DNA of 64,000 nucleotides from a bacterium D16-50. Lineage in GTDB: Bacteria > Bacillota > Clostridia > Lachnospirales > Lachnospiraceae. Shown here piece by piece: positions 8,567 through 17,196 of this stretch. The translations under genes and the position numbers were made by a program. Each line of letters starts with the position of its first letter. Within the stretch, counting starts at the first letter, position 1. Location of the stretch: NCBI GenBank assembly GCA_003612485.1, contig RAZA01000017.1, positions 1 through 64,000 on the forward strand. The letters run 5' to 3'. The notes under the pieces are model-generated. The model saw only the letters and a list, made by a program, of their open reading frames with translations, did no database searches and was not told the DNA's origin.

Positions 8567-9275
8567 GAAAATCCTTAGAACCTTGACCGCACTTTGCGCC
8601 GCCCTTGTACTTATGGGCGGCTTTTCCGTCACCGCTTTTGCACAGACCCCGGAGGGAGAGGACGACACCAACGACAGCGGCGTTGTCTACGAGGAACCCC
8701 AAAAGGAAGAACCCCTTACCCCGGACGGGAACGCGACCCTTGTAGACGATTTCGGCGGCAACAAGCAGCTTATTACCGTAACGACCAAAAACGGCAATTA
8801 TTTTTATATCCTCATTGACCGGGACGACGAGGGCGAGGACACAGTACATTTCCTTAATCAAGTGGACGAAGCCGACCTCTTAGCACTTATGGAGGACGGA
8901 AGCACCGAAGCAGCCCCGCCCGCCGTTTGCAGTTGCACCGAGAAATGCGAAGCCGGGAAAGTAAATGTGAGCTGCCCCGTCTGCAAGGACAACATGACCG
9001 CTTGCAGCGGAAAGGAAGCGGAGCCGGAAACCGAGGAACCGACGGAGCAGCCCAAAGAGAAAGGCAATACAGGCGGGCTTATGCTTTTCCTTGTCGTGGC
9101 ACTTCTTGGCGGCGGGGGCGCACTCTACTATTTTAAGTTTATGAAACCGAAGCAGAGCGTCAAGGGCGACAGCGACCTTGAAGATTTCGATTTTGACGAT
9201 TACGACGAGGACGAGCCGGAGCCGGACGAGGGGGACGGGCTTTCTGATGAAGAACAGGAGGACGAGGAAGCATGA
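8559..9275 (+). CDS. DUF4366 family mobile-element membrane protein (CD1107 family)
   Basis: This 238-residue protein has an N-terminal signal peptide (about residues 1-28, ending VTAFAQ), an extracellular domain with a small Cys cluster (CSCTEKC, then CPVC, then C, about residues 126-150), one C-terminal membrane helix (about 172-193) and a short, very acidic cytoplasmic tail. It is probably a surface component of the mating channel. ATG 8559 overlaps the end of the DUF4315 gene, where GGAGGAC provides the ribosome site. Its own stop overlaps the next start in ATGA. Confidence 0.9.
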   Translation: MNKKILRTLTALCAALVLMGGFSVTAFAQTPEGEDDTNDSGVVYEEPQKEEPLTPDGNATLVDDFGGNKQLITVTTKNGNYFYILIDRDDEGEDTVHFLNQVDEADLLALMEDGSTEAAPPAVCSCTEKCEAGKVNVSCPVCKDNMTACSGKEAEPETEEPTEQPKEKGNTGGLMLFLVVALLGGGGALYYFKFMKPKQSVKGDSDLEDFDFDDYDEDEPEPDEGDGLSDEEQEDEEA

Positions 9276-9460
9276 CCCTGTTTACCGACAATCCCTTTGA
9301 AAAGATGATGATACAAAGACAGGGCGGGCGGCGTGACAATGCGCCGCCCGTTCCCCATTCCCCGGCTTGCGCTTCCTGCCCGTACAAAGGGCAGCTCCCT
9401 TGTGTGGGCTACTGTCTGAAACAGGTACAGGAGAAAAAGGCAAGCGAGCCAGAACGCTGA
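9272..9460 (+). CDS. Small Cys-rich conserved ICE protein
   Basis: This 62-residue soluble protein carries a compact cysteine set (CASCPYKGQLPC, then C) that could bind a metal ion. It is translationally coupled to the DUF4366 gene (ATGA overlap) and lies 15 bp before topB, so it is clearly part of the operon. I recognise no named family. The lack of a signal peptide implies a cytoplasmic role. Confidence 0.75.
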   Translation: MTLFTDNPFEKMMIQRQGGRRDNAPPVPHSPACASCPYKGQLPCVGYCLKQVQEKKASEPER

Positions 9461-9475
9461 AAGGAGGATTTTTTC

Positions 9476-11566
9476 ATGGCACTTAGACTTGTGATTGCAG
9501 AAAAACCGAGCGTGGCGCAGACTATCGCCGCCGCGCTTGGCGTTAAAGAAAAGAAAGACGGATATATCGAGGGCGGCGGCTGCCTCATTTCATGGTGCGT
9601 CGGGCATTTGGTACAGCTTGCGGAAGCTGCCGCCTACGGGGAGCAATATAAAAAATGGAGTTTTGAGAGCTTACCCATTCTGCCGGAGGAATGGCGGTAC
9701 GCCGTTGACCCGGACAAGGGGAAGCAATTCAAGACCTTAAAAGAGCTTATGCACCGCGCCGACGTTTCCGAAGTGGTAAATGCGTGTGACGCGGGGCGCG
9801 AGGGAGAATTGATTTTCCGCTTTGTCTACGAAGCGGCGGGCTGCAAGAAGCCCATGCGCCGCTTGTGGATTTCCTCAATGGAGGACGGGGCGATTAAGGC
9901 GGGCTTTGCTTCCCTCAAAGACGGGCGGGAATATGACGCGCTCTTTGCGTCTGCCCTCTGCCGCGCAAAGGCTGACTGGCTTATCGGCATTAACGCCACC
10001 CGGCTTTTCTCCTGCCTGTATGGAAAGACCTTAAACGTGGGGCGCGTCCAGACCCCGACCTTAAAAATGCTCACCGACCGGGACGCGGCTATCTCCCATT
10101 TTCAGAAAGAAAAATATTATCATGTGCGCCTTGATTTATCTGGCGCGGAAGCGGCAAGCGAAAGGATTTCAGACAAGGCAGAAGCCGCCGCGCTGAAAGG
10201 GGCTTGCGAAACAAAAACGGCGGTATGCGTTTCCCTTACCAGAGAGAAGAAAACCGCAGCCCCGCCGAAACTCTTTGACCTTACCTCTTTGCAGCGGGAA
10301 GCGAACCGCATTTTCGGCTACACCGCGAAGCAGACCCTTGACCTTACACAATCCCTTTATGAAAAGCGGCTCCTTACTTATCCGAGGACGGACAGCAGTT
10401 TTCTTACTGACGACATGGGCGGCACCGCAGCGGACATTATCGCGCTGCTTTGCGAAAAGCTCCCCTTTATGGCGGGCGCGGACTTCACGCCGGAGATTGC
10501 AAAGGTATTAGACAGCAAGAAAGTATCAGACCACCACGCAATCATTCCCACTATGGAGCTTGCAAAGGCTGACCCGGACGCGCTGCCGGAAAGCGAGAAG
10601 AATATCCTTACCCTTGCGGGGGCGCGTCTGCTTTTTGCCACCGCCGAGCCGCATATTTATGAAGCGGTTACGGCGGTTTTCTCATGCGCCGGGACAGACT
10701 TCACCGCAAGGGGAAAGACCGTACTTGCGGAGGGTTGGAAAGAGCTTGAACGCAGATACCGGGCGACGCTGAAAGATAAGCCCGAAGCAGAGGACGGGGA
10801 AAATGAGGGCGTGACGCTGCCGGAGCTTTCCGAGGGACAGAACTTTCCTAACCCCGCCGCAAAAGTAACGGAGCATACTACAACGCCGCCGAAGCCCCAC
10901 AGCGAAGCAAGCCTTTTGTCGGCTATGGAACGCGCCGGGAACGGGGACACCGACCCGGACGCGGAACGCCGGGGGCTTGGCACTCCCGCCACCCGCGCCG
11001 CCGTCATTGAAAAACTGGTAAAGGGCGGCTTTGCAGAGCGCAAGGGGAAGCAGCTTATCCCCACGCAGAACGGAGCCGCCCTTATATCAGTGTTGCCGGA
11101 TATGCTCACTTCCCCGCAGCTTACCGCAGAATGGGAAAACAATCTGACGCAGATAGCAAAGGGAGCCGCAGACCCCGGCGAATTTCTGTCCGGCATTGAA
11201 GCTATGGCGCGGGAGCTTGTGCGGACACACGCCGCAGCACTGGACGGGAAAAAGGATTTGTTCCGGGAGGAAAAGCCCTCTGTCGGCAAATGCCCCCGTT
11301 GCGGCTCTCCCGTCTATGAGGGGAAGAAAAACTATTATTGCAGCAACAAAGAATGTGCCTTTGTCATGTGGAAGAATGACCGCTTTTTCGAGGAACGCAA
11401 GACCGCTTTTTCCGCGAAGATTGCCGCCGCGCTCCTTAAATCCGGCAAAGTGAATGTGAAGAAGCTCTATTCCCCGAAAACAGGCAAGACCTATGACGGA
11501 ACTATCGTTCTGGCTGACACTGGCGGGAAATACGTCAACTACCGTATCGAAGTACAGAAGAACTAA
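9476..11566 (+). CDS. topB: DNA topoisomerase III (type IA)
   Basis: This 696-residue type IA topoisomerase relaxes or decatenates DNA during ICE transfer and replication. It has an N-terminal TOPRIM domain (VIAEKPSVAQTIA, then DAGREGELIFR), the catalytic tyrosine in LTYPRTDSS (Tyr about 302), the usual HHAIIPT segment, and a C-terminal zinc finger CPRCGSPVYEG with CSNKEC. All key residues are present and the length is normal for plasmid/ICE TopB. The start is ATG 9476 with AAAGGAGG 12 bp upstream. It is the last gene before the first copy of the 100-bp hairpin element. Confidence 0.97.
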   Translation: MALRLVIAEKPSVAQTIAAALGVKEKKDGYIEGGGCLISWCVGHLVQLAEAAAYGEQYKKWSFESLPILPEEWRYAVDPDKGKQFKTLKELMHRADVSEVVNACDAGREGELIFRFVYEAAGCKKPMRRLWISSMEDGAIKAGFASLKDGREYDALFASALCRAKADWLIGINATRLFSCLYGKTLNVGRVQTPTLKMLTDRDAAISHFQKEKYYHVRLDLSGAEAASERISDKAEAAALKGACETKTAVCVSLTREKKTAAPPKLFDLTSLQREANRIFGYTAKQTLDLTQSLYEKRLLTYPRTDSSFLTDDMGGTAADIIALLCEKLPFMAGADFTPEIAKVLDSKKVSDHHAIIPTMELAKADPDALPESEKNILTLAGARLLFATAEPHIYEAVTAVFSCAGTDFTARGKTVLAEGWKELERRYRATLKDKPEAEDGENEGVTLPELSEGQNFPNPAAKVTEHTTTPPKPHSEASLLSAMERAGNGDTDPDAERRGLGTPATRAAVIEKLVKGGFAERKGKQLIPTQNGAALISVLPDMLTSPQLTAEWENNLTQIAKGAADPGEFLSGIEAMARELVRTHAAALDGKKDLFREEKPSVGKCPRCGSPVYEGKKNYYCSNKECAFVMWKNDRFFEERKTAFSAKIAAALLKSGKVNVKKLYSPKTGKTYDGTIVLADTGGKYVNYRIEVQKN

Positions 11567-11575
11567 AAACTTGAA

Positions 11576-11675
11576 TAGCAAGCATAGGAAGCGGGTACCC
11601 ACTTCCGTAAATCCCTGTCCTGCCGCTGACGCGCCGGACGGGGATTTTGCTTGTTGGGAAGTTTCCCAAACCCTC
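11576..11675 (+). repeat. Two-hairpin element, copy A (oriT-like or shared leader)
   Basis: A 34-bp block containing the near-palindrome GGAAGCGGGTACCCACTTCC (11588-11607), then about 37 variable bases, then a 29-bp block with the palindrome TTGGGAAGTTTCCCAA. The same two blocks with the same spacing recur inverted at 18860-18958. Each copy has the same orientation relative to its downstream operon (antirestriction genes here, mobC there). Hairpin-rich DNA beside the relaxosome gene suggests a transfer origin, but a shared promoter-operator or an ssDNA promoter is also possible. Confidence 0.7.
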
Positions 11676-11805
11676 TTTTTGCGGAGGGCTTCACCCTCTG
11701 AAAATTTTCATAAATCTTTGGCAGAAATGCGGGTGTACCGTAGTAGGCTATGCAGCCAAAAAATGCAGCTTATGACGCTGACGCAGAGAAAGGAGGTTTT
11801 CATTT
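11676..11805 (+). promoter_or_regulatory. Leader of the antirestriction operon
   Basis: This 130-bp stretch between the repeat and the gene holds a small hairpin (GAGGG/CCCTC, about 11684-11699) and a strong ribosome site (AAAGGAGG at about 11790-11797). I see no clear -35/-10 pair. A short sequence with CCGTAGTA at about 11737 resembles one near copy B (about 18993-19000 on the minus strand). Confidence 0.35.
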
Positions 11806-14800
11806 ATGGCAAGTTTACGGGACACCGTAAAGGACTATCAAGACGAACTTAGGGACGGTATCGCGTGGGTAGCGTTCTGGAAACAGGGGCGTTCATGGAA
11901 CGCGGAATATTTTCATCTTGATATGGACGACACCCTATACCCGGAGGACAGGAGCCGGTTAGAGGAAATCAAAAGCACCGACCCCGCCGCCGTTATCTTA
12001 AACGGCTACTATTGCGGGCATTTAGGCGAGGACATGAGCCTTGACGAGCTGACCGCCGGAGTGCGCTACCACTACGAAAACAGCATGAACGACATTGACG
12101 GTTTTATCGGGGCGCATGACGACAGGCTTCCCCCGGAGGTTATCGAGGAAGCGAGGGCAGCCGCCCATGAAGCGGGGCTTCCCTTTTCCGAAAAGCCCTA
12201 CCGGGACGGGGAGGATTTTAACCCCTATGTATTTGACGGGAGCATGAGCGTTGAAGATTTTGAGCTTATGCACCGCATGATTGAAAAAGAAAGGAGCGAA
12301 CAAATGGCAGAACCGATTTTAAGCGGCTATCTTTCCAATCTTGGGAAGTACACCGAGGGCAGACCCGCGGGCGAATGGGTGACGTTCCCCACGACTGCCG
12401 AACATCTGAAAGAAGTCTTTGACCGTATCGGGATTGACTTCAAGCATTACGAGGAATGGCATTTCACAGAATTTCAATCCCCTATCCCCGGCTTGCCGGA
12501 ACATTTAAGCGAGTATTCCCACCCCGACGAGCTGAACTATTTAGGGAAGCTCTTGGAAATGCAGTTTGACGACGACCGGGAGAAATTCATTGCAGCCATT
12601 GAATACGGCGACCATGCCGACAGCTTACAGGACATTATCAACCTTGCACAAAACCTTGACTGCTACTGGCTTTATCCGTCCGTCCACAATGAAGAAGAAT
12701 ACGGGCGTTATCTGGTTGATGAACTGGAAGAACCCGAACTTCCCGAAGAAGCAAAAAAGTATTTCATGTATGAGGAATACGGGCGGGACGCTTCCATTAA
12801 CGACGACGGTATGTTTACCGAAAAGGGCTATATCTACAACAACCGCAACACCTTTACAGAATGGTACGACGGGCGCGACGTGCCACAGGAATACCGGGTA
12901 ACGCCGCAGCCCCCGCAGCGGTCACGCCCCGACCCGGAAAAGGCAGAAATGGACGCAGCCGCGCCGGGGCAGAGAACCGCACAGACCGCAGAGCAGCCAC
13001 AGGAGCCGCGCCCGGTTATCCCTATCGTGCTGACGAGCGAGAAGCCCGCCGAGAAATTAAAAGAGATTACCGACCGTCTGGAACAGGGCATTGCGGAACT
13101 CTTTGACAGCGAGCGTTACAAGGAATATCTGAAAGTCATGTCAAAATTCCATAATTACAGCTTCCGAAACACCGTCCTTATCGCCATGCAGAAACCGGAC
13201 GCTTCCCTTGTGGCGGGCTTTTCCGCTTGGAAGAACAACTTTGAGCGAAACGTGATGAAAGGGCAAAAGGGAATTAAAATCATTGCCCCGTCGCCCTATA
13301 AAATCAAACAGGAAATGCAGAAAATCGACCCGCACACACAGAAGCCCATTATCGGCAAGGACGGGAAGCCCGTCACCGAGGAAAAGGAAGTCACCATACC
13401 CGCCTACAAGGTGGTATCAGTCTTTGACGTTTCCCAGACCGAGGGAAAGGAGCTGCCGGACATTGCCGTTGACGAGCTGACAGGCGACGTTGACCGCTAC
13501 AAGGATTTTTTCGCAGCCCTTGAAAAGACTTCCCCCGTTCCTATCGCCTTTGAGAATATCGAGGGCGGCTCTCATGGCTACTACCACTTGGAGGACAAGC
13601 GCATTGCTATCAACGAGGGCATGAGCGAATTACAGACCTTAAAGACCGCCATTCACGAAATCGCCCATGCGAAGCTGCACGACATTGACCTCAACGCGCC
13701 AAAGGACGAGCAGCAGCCCCACATTGACCGCCGCACCCGCGAAGTCGAAGCGGAAAGCGTCGCCTATACTGTCTGCCAACATTACGGGCTTGATACGTCG
13801 GACTACTCTTTCGGCTACGTCGCCGGGTGGAGCAGCGGGCGGGAGCTGTCCGAGCTGAAAAGCTCCCTTGAAACGATACGCAGCGCAGCCGCCGAGATTA
13901 TCAATTCAATAGACGGAAATCTTGCGGAGCTGCAAAAGGCACAGGACAAGGAGCAGACCGCCGGACAGGAGCAGCCCACCAGAGAGGAAAAGGCAGCCCC
14001 GAAAGAACAGCCGCAGCCGGAAGCCCCGGCAAAGGCAGATACAGCCGGGAAAGAGAAGCCGGAAGCAGCCGCACCGGGAAAATCCGGCGCACAGGAAAAG
14101 GCGGGCGCAGCCCCGAAAGAAGCCTTTACCCCGGAAACGATTTACAGAGTGCGCCGGAACCCTTACGGCGACAGCCGGGAAAACAGCCACCTCTTGCAAG
14201 CCTATGTGACACAGGAGAACGGGCGGGCGAAAATGGGCGACGTGCTTTATACGGGAACGCCGGAGAAATGCCGCGAGCTTATGGGGCAGCTCAAAAGCGG
14301 CGAGCTGACCGAGGGCGACGTAAAGCAGCTCTACGCAAAGGCACAGGAAACGGCGCAGACCGCCGGACAGGACAAAGACACCTTTTCCATTTACCAGATA
14401 AAAGGCGGGGACGAAACAAGGGATTTCCGCTTTGAGCCATACGACCGCCTGCAGGCGGCGGGAAATGTGGTTGACAGGGCGAACTATGAGCTTGTCTATT
14501 CCGCGCCCCTTGCGCCGGAAACTTCCCTTGAAGATATTTACGCCCGTTTCAATATCGACCACCCCAAAGACTTTAAGGGACACAGCCTTTCCGTTTCGGA
14601 CGTGGTAGTGCTTCATCAGAACGGACAGGACGCGGCGCATTTCGTTGACAGTGTAGGTTTCCGGGAAGTGCCGGAGTTTTTACAGGAGCAGAAACAGCTT
14701 ACCCCGGACGACTTGGAAACGGGCGAAACTGTCAAAACACCGAGGGGGACTTTCCATGTAACCGCTATGAGCCGGGAGCAGATAGAAGCCGCCGGATATG

Positions 14801-15174
14801 GCTTTCACCACCAGTCGGACGACGGAAAGTATCTGATTATGGGGAATGGGACGCGGGCGTTTGCCGTTGCCGCAGAACAGGCGCAGCGGGACAATCCCTT
14901 GAAAACCGCCGAGCAGAACACAGAGCAGAACGGAAACATGATTGACGGTATCATCAACAACACCCCCACCGTTGACGAACTGGAAGCAAAGGTAAAGGCG
15001 GGCGAGCAGATTTCCCTTGTTGACCTGGCTAACGCTGTCAAAGCCGACAAGGAGCGCGGCAAAGGGGCGAAGCCGGAAAAGAAACCCTCTATCCGGGCGC
15101 AGCTTAGAGCCGACAAGGAAAAGGCGCAGAAGAAAAACGCAAAGCAGAAGTCACAGGACTTGGAAAGGAGCTGA
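11806..15174 (+). CDS. Multidomain antirestriction protein: ArdA + ArdC-like + zinc metalloprotease + YodL
   Basis: This 1122-residue fusion has, in order, an N-terminal acidic region (1-165), an ArdA domain (about 168-365; GYLSNLGKYTEG, GEWVTFP, ending FTEWYDGRDVPQEYRV), an ArdC-like ssDNA-binding domain (about 408-545; FHNYSFRNTVLI), an ImmA/IrrE-type metalloprotease with HEIAH at 617-621, a Lys/Pro/Ala linker, and YodL-type modules (about 775-960). ArdA proteins are DNA mimics that block type I restriction enzymes. ArdC combines ssDNA binding with a metalloprotease and widens host range in conjugation. The basic tail contains PSIRAQLRADK, repeated in the next protein. It is probably the first gene of its own operon. 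Antirestriction function is inferred from domains. Confidence 0.88.
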   Translation: MASLRDTVKDYQDELRDGIAWVAFWKQGRSWNAEYFHLDMDDTLYPEDRSRLEEIKSTDPAAVILNGYYCGHLGEDMSLDELTAGVRYHYENSMNDIDGFIGAHDDRLPPEVIEEARAAAHEAGLPFSEKPYRDGEDFNPYVFDGSMSVEDFELMHRMIEKERSEQMAEPILSGYLSNLGKYTEGRPAGEWVTFPTTAEHLKEVFDRIGIDFKHYEEWHFTEFQSPIPGLPEHLSEYSHPDELNYLGKLLEMQFDDDREKFIAAIEYGDHADSLQDIINLAQNLDCYWLYPSVHNEEEYGRYLVDELEEPELPEEAKKYFMYEEYGRDASINDDGMFTEKGYIYNNRNTFTEWYDGRDVPQEYRVTPQPPQRSRPDPEKAEMDAAAPGQRTAQTAEQPQEPRPVIPIVLTSEKPAEKLKEITDRLEQGIAELFDSERYKEYLKVMSKFHNYSFRNTVLIAMQKPDASLVAGFSAWKNNFERNVMKGQKGIKIIAPSPYKIKQEMQKIDPHTQKPIIGKDGKPVTEEKEVTIPAYKVVSVFDVSQTEGKELPDIAVDELTGDVDRYKDFFAALEKTSPVPIAFENIEGGSHGYYHLEDKRIAINEGMSELQTLKTAIHEIAHAKLHDIDLNAPKDEQQPHIDRRTREVEAESVAYTVCQHYGLDTSDYSFGYVAGWSSGRELSELKSSLETIRSAAAEIINSIDGNLAELQKAQDKEQTAGQEQPTREEKAAPKEQPQPEAPAKADTAGKEKPEAAAPGKSGAQEKAGAAPKEAFTPETIYRVRRNPYGDSRENSHLLQAYVTQENGRAKMGDVLYTGTPEKCRELMGQLKSGELTEGDVKQLYAKAQETAQTAGQDKDTFSIYQIKGGDETRDFRFEPYDRLQAAGNVVDRANYELVYSAPLAPETSLEDIYARFNIDHPKDFKGHSLSVSDVVVLHQNGQDAAHFVDSVGFREVPEFLQEQKQLTPDDLETGETVKTPRGTFHVTAMSREQIEAAGYGFHHQSDDGKYLIMGNGTRAFAVAAEQAQRDNPLKTAEQNTEQNGNMIDGIINNTPTVDELEAKVKAGEQISLVDLANAVKADKERGKGAKPEKKPSIRAQLRADKEKAQKKNAKQKSQDLERS

Positions 15175-15177
15175 CCC

Positions 15178-16131
15178 ATGCCGGAACAGAGCAAATTTGA
15201 AAACGTGAATTTGTTCGCTTCCCTTGAAGCGATTATGAAGCAGAACACAGGCTTTTACCAGAGCGACTTAGACATTGACAAAGAGATTATCGCAAAGGCG
15301 GCGGCAAGCCCCCACAGGGAGGATAAGACCCTTTTGTGGTTCTGCCGCCCGTCCGGGACGCACTGTTTCCGGGAGCGCGACGTTTTCCTCAAAGATACCG
15401 CACCCCACAACACATGGCGTTTCTACATGGAGCAGACAAGCGACCGCGTACTTGCCTATGCAATCGAGCTGACGGGAAAGGAGCATGGGAAAATCAAGGG
15501 CAATCTGTACGAACTGGACTACGCTAAACATTATGAGCGCGTCAAGGAAAAGGAACTGCCCGCCGATACGGTGAAGCTGATTTATGAGCATGGGGAAAGG
15601 GTACAGGAAGCCGGGAGATATTTTGACGGAACCCCAGACCCGCAGCTTGGGAAGTTTGAACGCTTTGAAGCCGTACCCAACGACCCGGACGCGCTGCAAG
15701 CTCTTTTACAGGAAGAACGGCGCAGCCGGGAGCAGCTTTCGCCGGGGGATTTCAAGGCGCATATCGCCGCTTTGCGGGACGGGCTGATTGAAACGGAAGC
15801 GCGGCGCATTGTGCGGGAAATGAAGCGGCATTACGAGCCGAACAGCCCGAACAAGACCCATTTCATGGTAGAGCTTTCCCCGGCGTTCATGCGGCTTGCA
15901 GCCACAAAGGACACTGACCGCCTTTTCTCCATGCTGCCCTACAAGACCCTTTCCTTTTCCAAAATCGAGGGCAGACATGGGACGTATGCGCTGATTGACA
16001 AAGGGGAGAACCGGGACAGGGAGATACGGAAGCCCCGCCCCTCTATCCGGGCGCAGCTTAAAGCGGACAAGGCAAAGACCACCCCGAAAAAGGCGGCGGC
16101 GAAAACAAAAAATCACGATATGGAGGTATGA
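15178..16131 (+). CDS. Conserved ICE protein with the same C-terminal tail as the antirestriction fusion
   Basis: This 317-residue soluble protein starts 4 bp after the fusion gene. I do not recognise a named catalytic domain. The N-terminal half (about 30-140) has a mixed alpha/beta pattern with RPSGTHCFRERDVFL and LAYAIELTGKEHG. The middle is a charged helical region, and a C-terminal domain (about 225-280) precedes a basic tail. The tail has PSIRAQLKADK followed by Lys/Ala-rich residues, nearly identical to the tail of the preceding protein. It may bind the same partner. An accessory antirestriction or transfer role is inferred from position only. Confidence 0.8.
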   Translation: MPEQSKFENVNLFASLEAIMKQNTGFYQSDLDIDKEIIAKAAASPHREDKTLLWFCRPSGTHCFRERDVFLKDTAPHNTWRFYMEQTSDRVLAYAIELTGKEHGKIKGNLYELDYAKHYERVKEKELPADTVKLIYEHGERVQEAGRYFDGTPDPQLGKFERFEAVPNDPDALQALLQEERRSREQLSPGDFKAHIAALRDGLIETEARRIVREMKRHYEPNSPNKTHFMVELSPAFMRLAATKDTDRLFSMLPYKTLSFSKIEGRHGTYALIDKGENRDREIRKPRPSIRAQLKADKAKTTPKKAAAKTKNHDMEV

Positions 16132-16340
16132 GCATGATTAGACTGACTGTTGAAGAAACAAACCTTTTGAGCATTTACAACGAGGGCGGCAAGCGGGCTT
16201 TGATTGAGAATGTCAACGCCGCGCTGCCCTACATGGACGCGGATATGCGGGAGCTTGCAAAGCGCACCCTTTCCAAAGTGGACGCTTTGACCGAAGCGGA
16301 ATTTGCGGAGCTTCCCATTTACGCCGCTGATGAAGTATGA
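16128..16340 (+). CDS. Transposon-transfer assisting (TTRAP) family protein
   Basis: This 70-residue, mainly helical protein opens with IRLTVEETNLLSIYN, the signature of the small TTRAP family found in conjugative transposons. Biochemical function is unknown. It overlaps the previous stop codon (ATGA; the second Met at 16134 is a possible start) with GGAGG just upstream, and its stop overlaps the next gene by 4 bp. This coupling argues for a joint role in transfer. Confidence 0.85.
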   Translation: MSMIRLTVEETNLLSIYNEGGKRALIENVNAALPYMDADMRELAKRTLSKVDALTEAEFAELPIYAADEV

Positions 16341-16702
16341 ACGGGGTTAAGCGGCTGACGCCGCCCCAGAGCCGGAAAGTCAACGCCCTTGTGCGCCGGA
16401 CGTGCTGCAACTATGATAACGGGAACTGTATCTTACTGGACGACGGGGACGAGTGCGTTTGTCCGCAGCTCATTTCCTATTCGCTTCTCTGCAAGTGGTT
16501 CCGGGCTGCGGTGCTTCCCGCCGACAGGCTACTCTATGCGGAGCTTTACCAGACAGGGGACAAGAAGAAGTGTACCGAGTGCGGCGCGTTCTTTGCGTCA
16601 ACCTCTAACAGTGTCAAATACTGCCCCGTCTGCCGGAAGCGTATCACCCGCAGACAAGCCGCCGAGCGCATGAGGAAAAGACGCGCCCCTGTTACGCAGT
16701 AG
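16337..16702 (+). CDS. Cysteine-rich VLP-type zinc-ribbon protein
   Basis: This 121-residue protein has an N-terminal Cys cluster (TCCNYDNGNC, then CVCPQL) and a C-terminal zinc ribbon (CTECGAFFAS, then CPVCRKRITRRQAAERMRKR) with a strongly basic end suited to nucleic-acid binding. It fits the Cys-rich VLP family often encoded between the antirestriction and relaxase genes of these ICEs. It is the last gene of the operon and is followed by two hairpins. Confidence 0.85.
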   Translation: MNGVKRLTPPQSRKVNALVRRTCCNYDNGNCILLDDGDECVCPQLISYSLLCKWFRAAVLPADRLLYAELYQTGDKKKCTECGAFFASTSNSVKYCPVCRKRITRRQAAERMRKRRAPVTQ

Positions 16703-16739
16703 GCGCGGAAAACCCCTTGATTTACAGGGCTTTCCGCGC
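16703..16739 (+). terminator. Hairpin after the Cys-rich VLP gene
   Basis: A 9-bp perfect stem (GCGCGGAAA 16703-16711, TTTCCGCGC 16731-16739) directly follows the stop codon. There is no T run, so it is a weak terminator or an mRNA 3' stabiliser. Confidence 0.5.
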
Positions 16740-16828
16740 GTGAAAATCAGAAAGGCGATACTTTATACCTTTACCCCCGAAAATGGCGTTCTACTGCGTA
16801 ACATTCACGAAAACAGCACCCATAATAA

Positions 16829-16877
16829 GACAGGGCGCGGAAGTCATATACTGGCTTCCGCGTCCTGTTCTTTTTTT
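16829..16877. terminator. Bidirectional terminator between convergent operons
   Basis: A long stem (ACAGGGCGCGGAAG at about 16830-16844 with CTTCCGCGTCCTGT 16854-16867, one mismatch) is followed by seven T residues (16871-16877). It separates the plus-strand antirestriction operon from the minus-strand relaxase region. The stretch 16740-16828 holds no supported gene. Confidence 0.8.
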
Positions 16878-16879
16878 GC

Positions 16880-17131
16880 CTATCTGACATTTCCCTTTTC
16901 CATTTCTTCAAGCGGGAACTGCGGGAGGGCTTCTATCAGCTTCTTTGTGATAGACTGGCGCATATCTTCGTTGATTTCCTGTTTCGTGCTTCCGTCCGGC
17001 TGTCTGACCGCTACCGTCGATAGCCTGTCGATTTCGTCCTTGTAGCACTCCACGACTTTCTCCACCGCCCATTTTTCCCCGGCAACGGCGGCGCGTATGG
17101 TTTCATATTCCGGCATTTTCTGGTTTTCCAT
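16880..17131 (-). CDS. Small helix-turn-helix protein (Tn916 Orf8-like, HTH_16)
   Basis: This 83-residue helical protein resembles the sigma-factor-like helix-turn-helix proteins of conjugative transposons: an N-terminal AVAGEKWAVEKVVECYKDEI helix, a Ser-Thr-Val-Ala spacer, then DMRQSITKKLIEALPQF. The protein at 24326-24586 has the same pattern with a different sequence (ATKGDPDAMKIVLQHF, HDIRERLQAKLMMAV). It lies 65 bp downstream of the relaxase gene on the same strand. A regulatory role is inferred from fold and context. Confidence 0.75.
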   Translation of the reverse strand: MENQKMPEYETIRAAVAGEKWAVEKVVECYKDEIDRLSTVAVRQPDGSTKQEINEDMRQSITKKLIEALPQFPLEEMEKGNVR

Positions 17132-17196
17132 GCTTCAATGCTCCTGTCTATATTTGATAGCCCTATCATAGCACAGCGGCGGGGATTTTGCTATCC

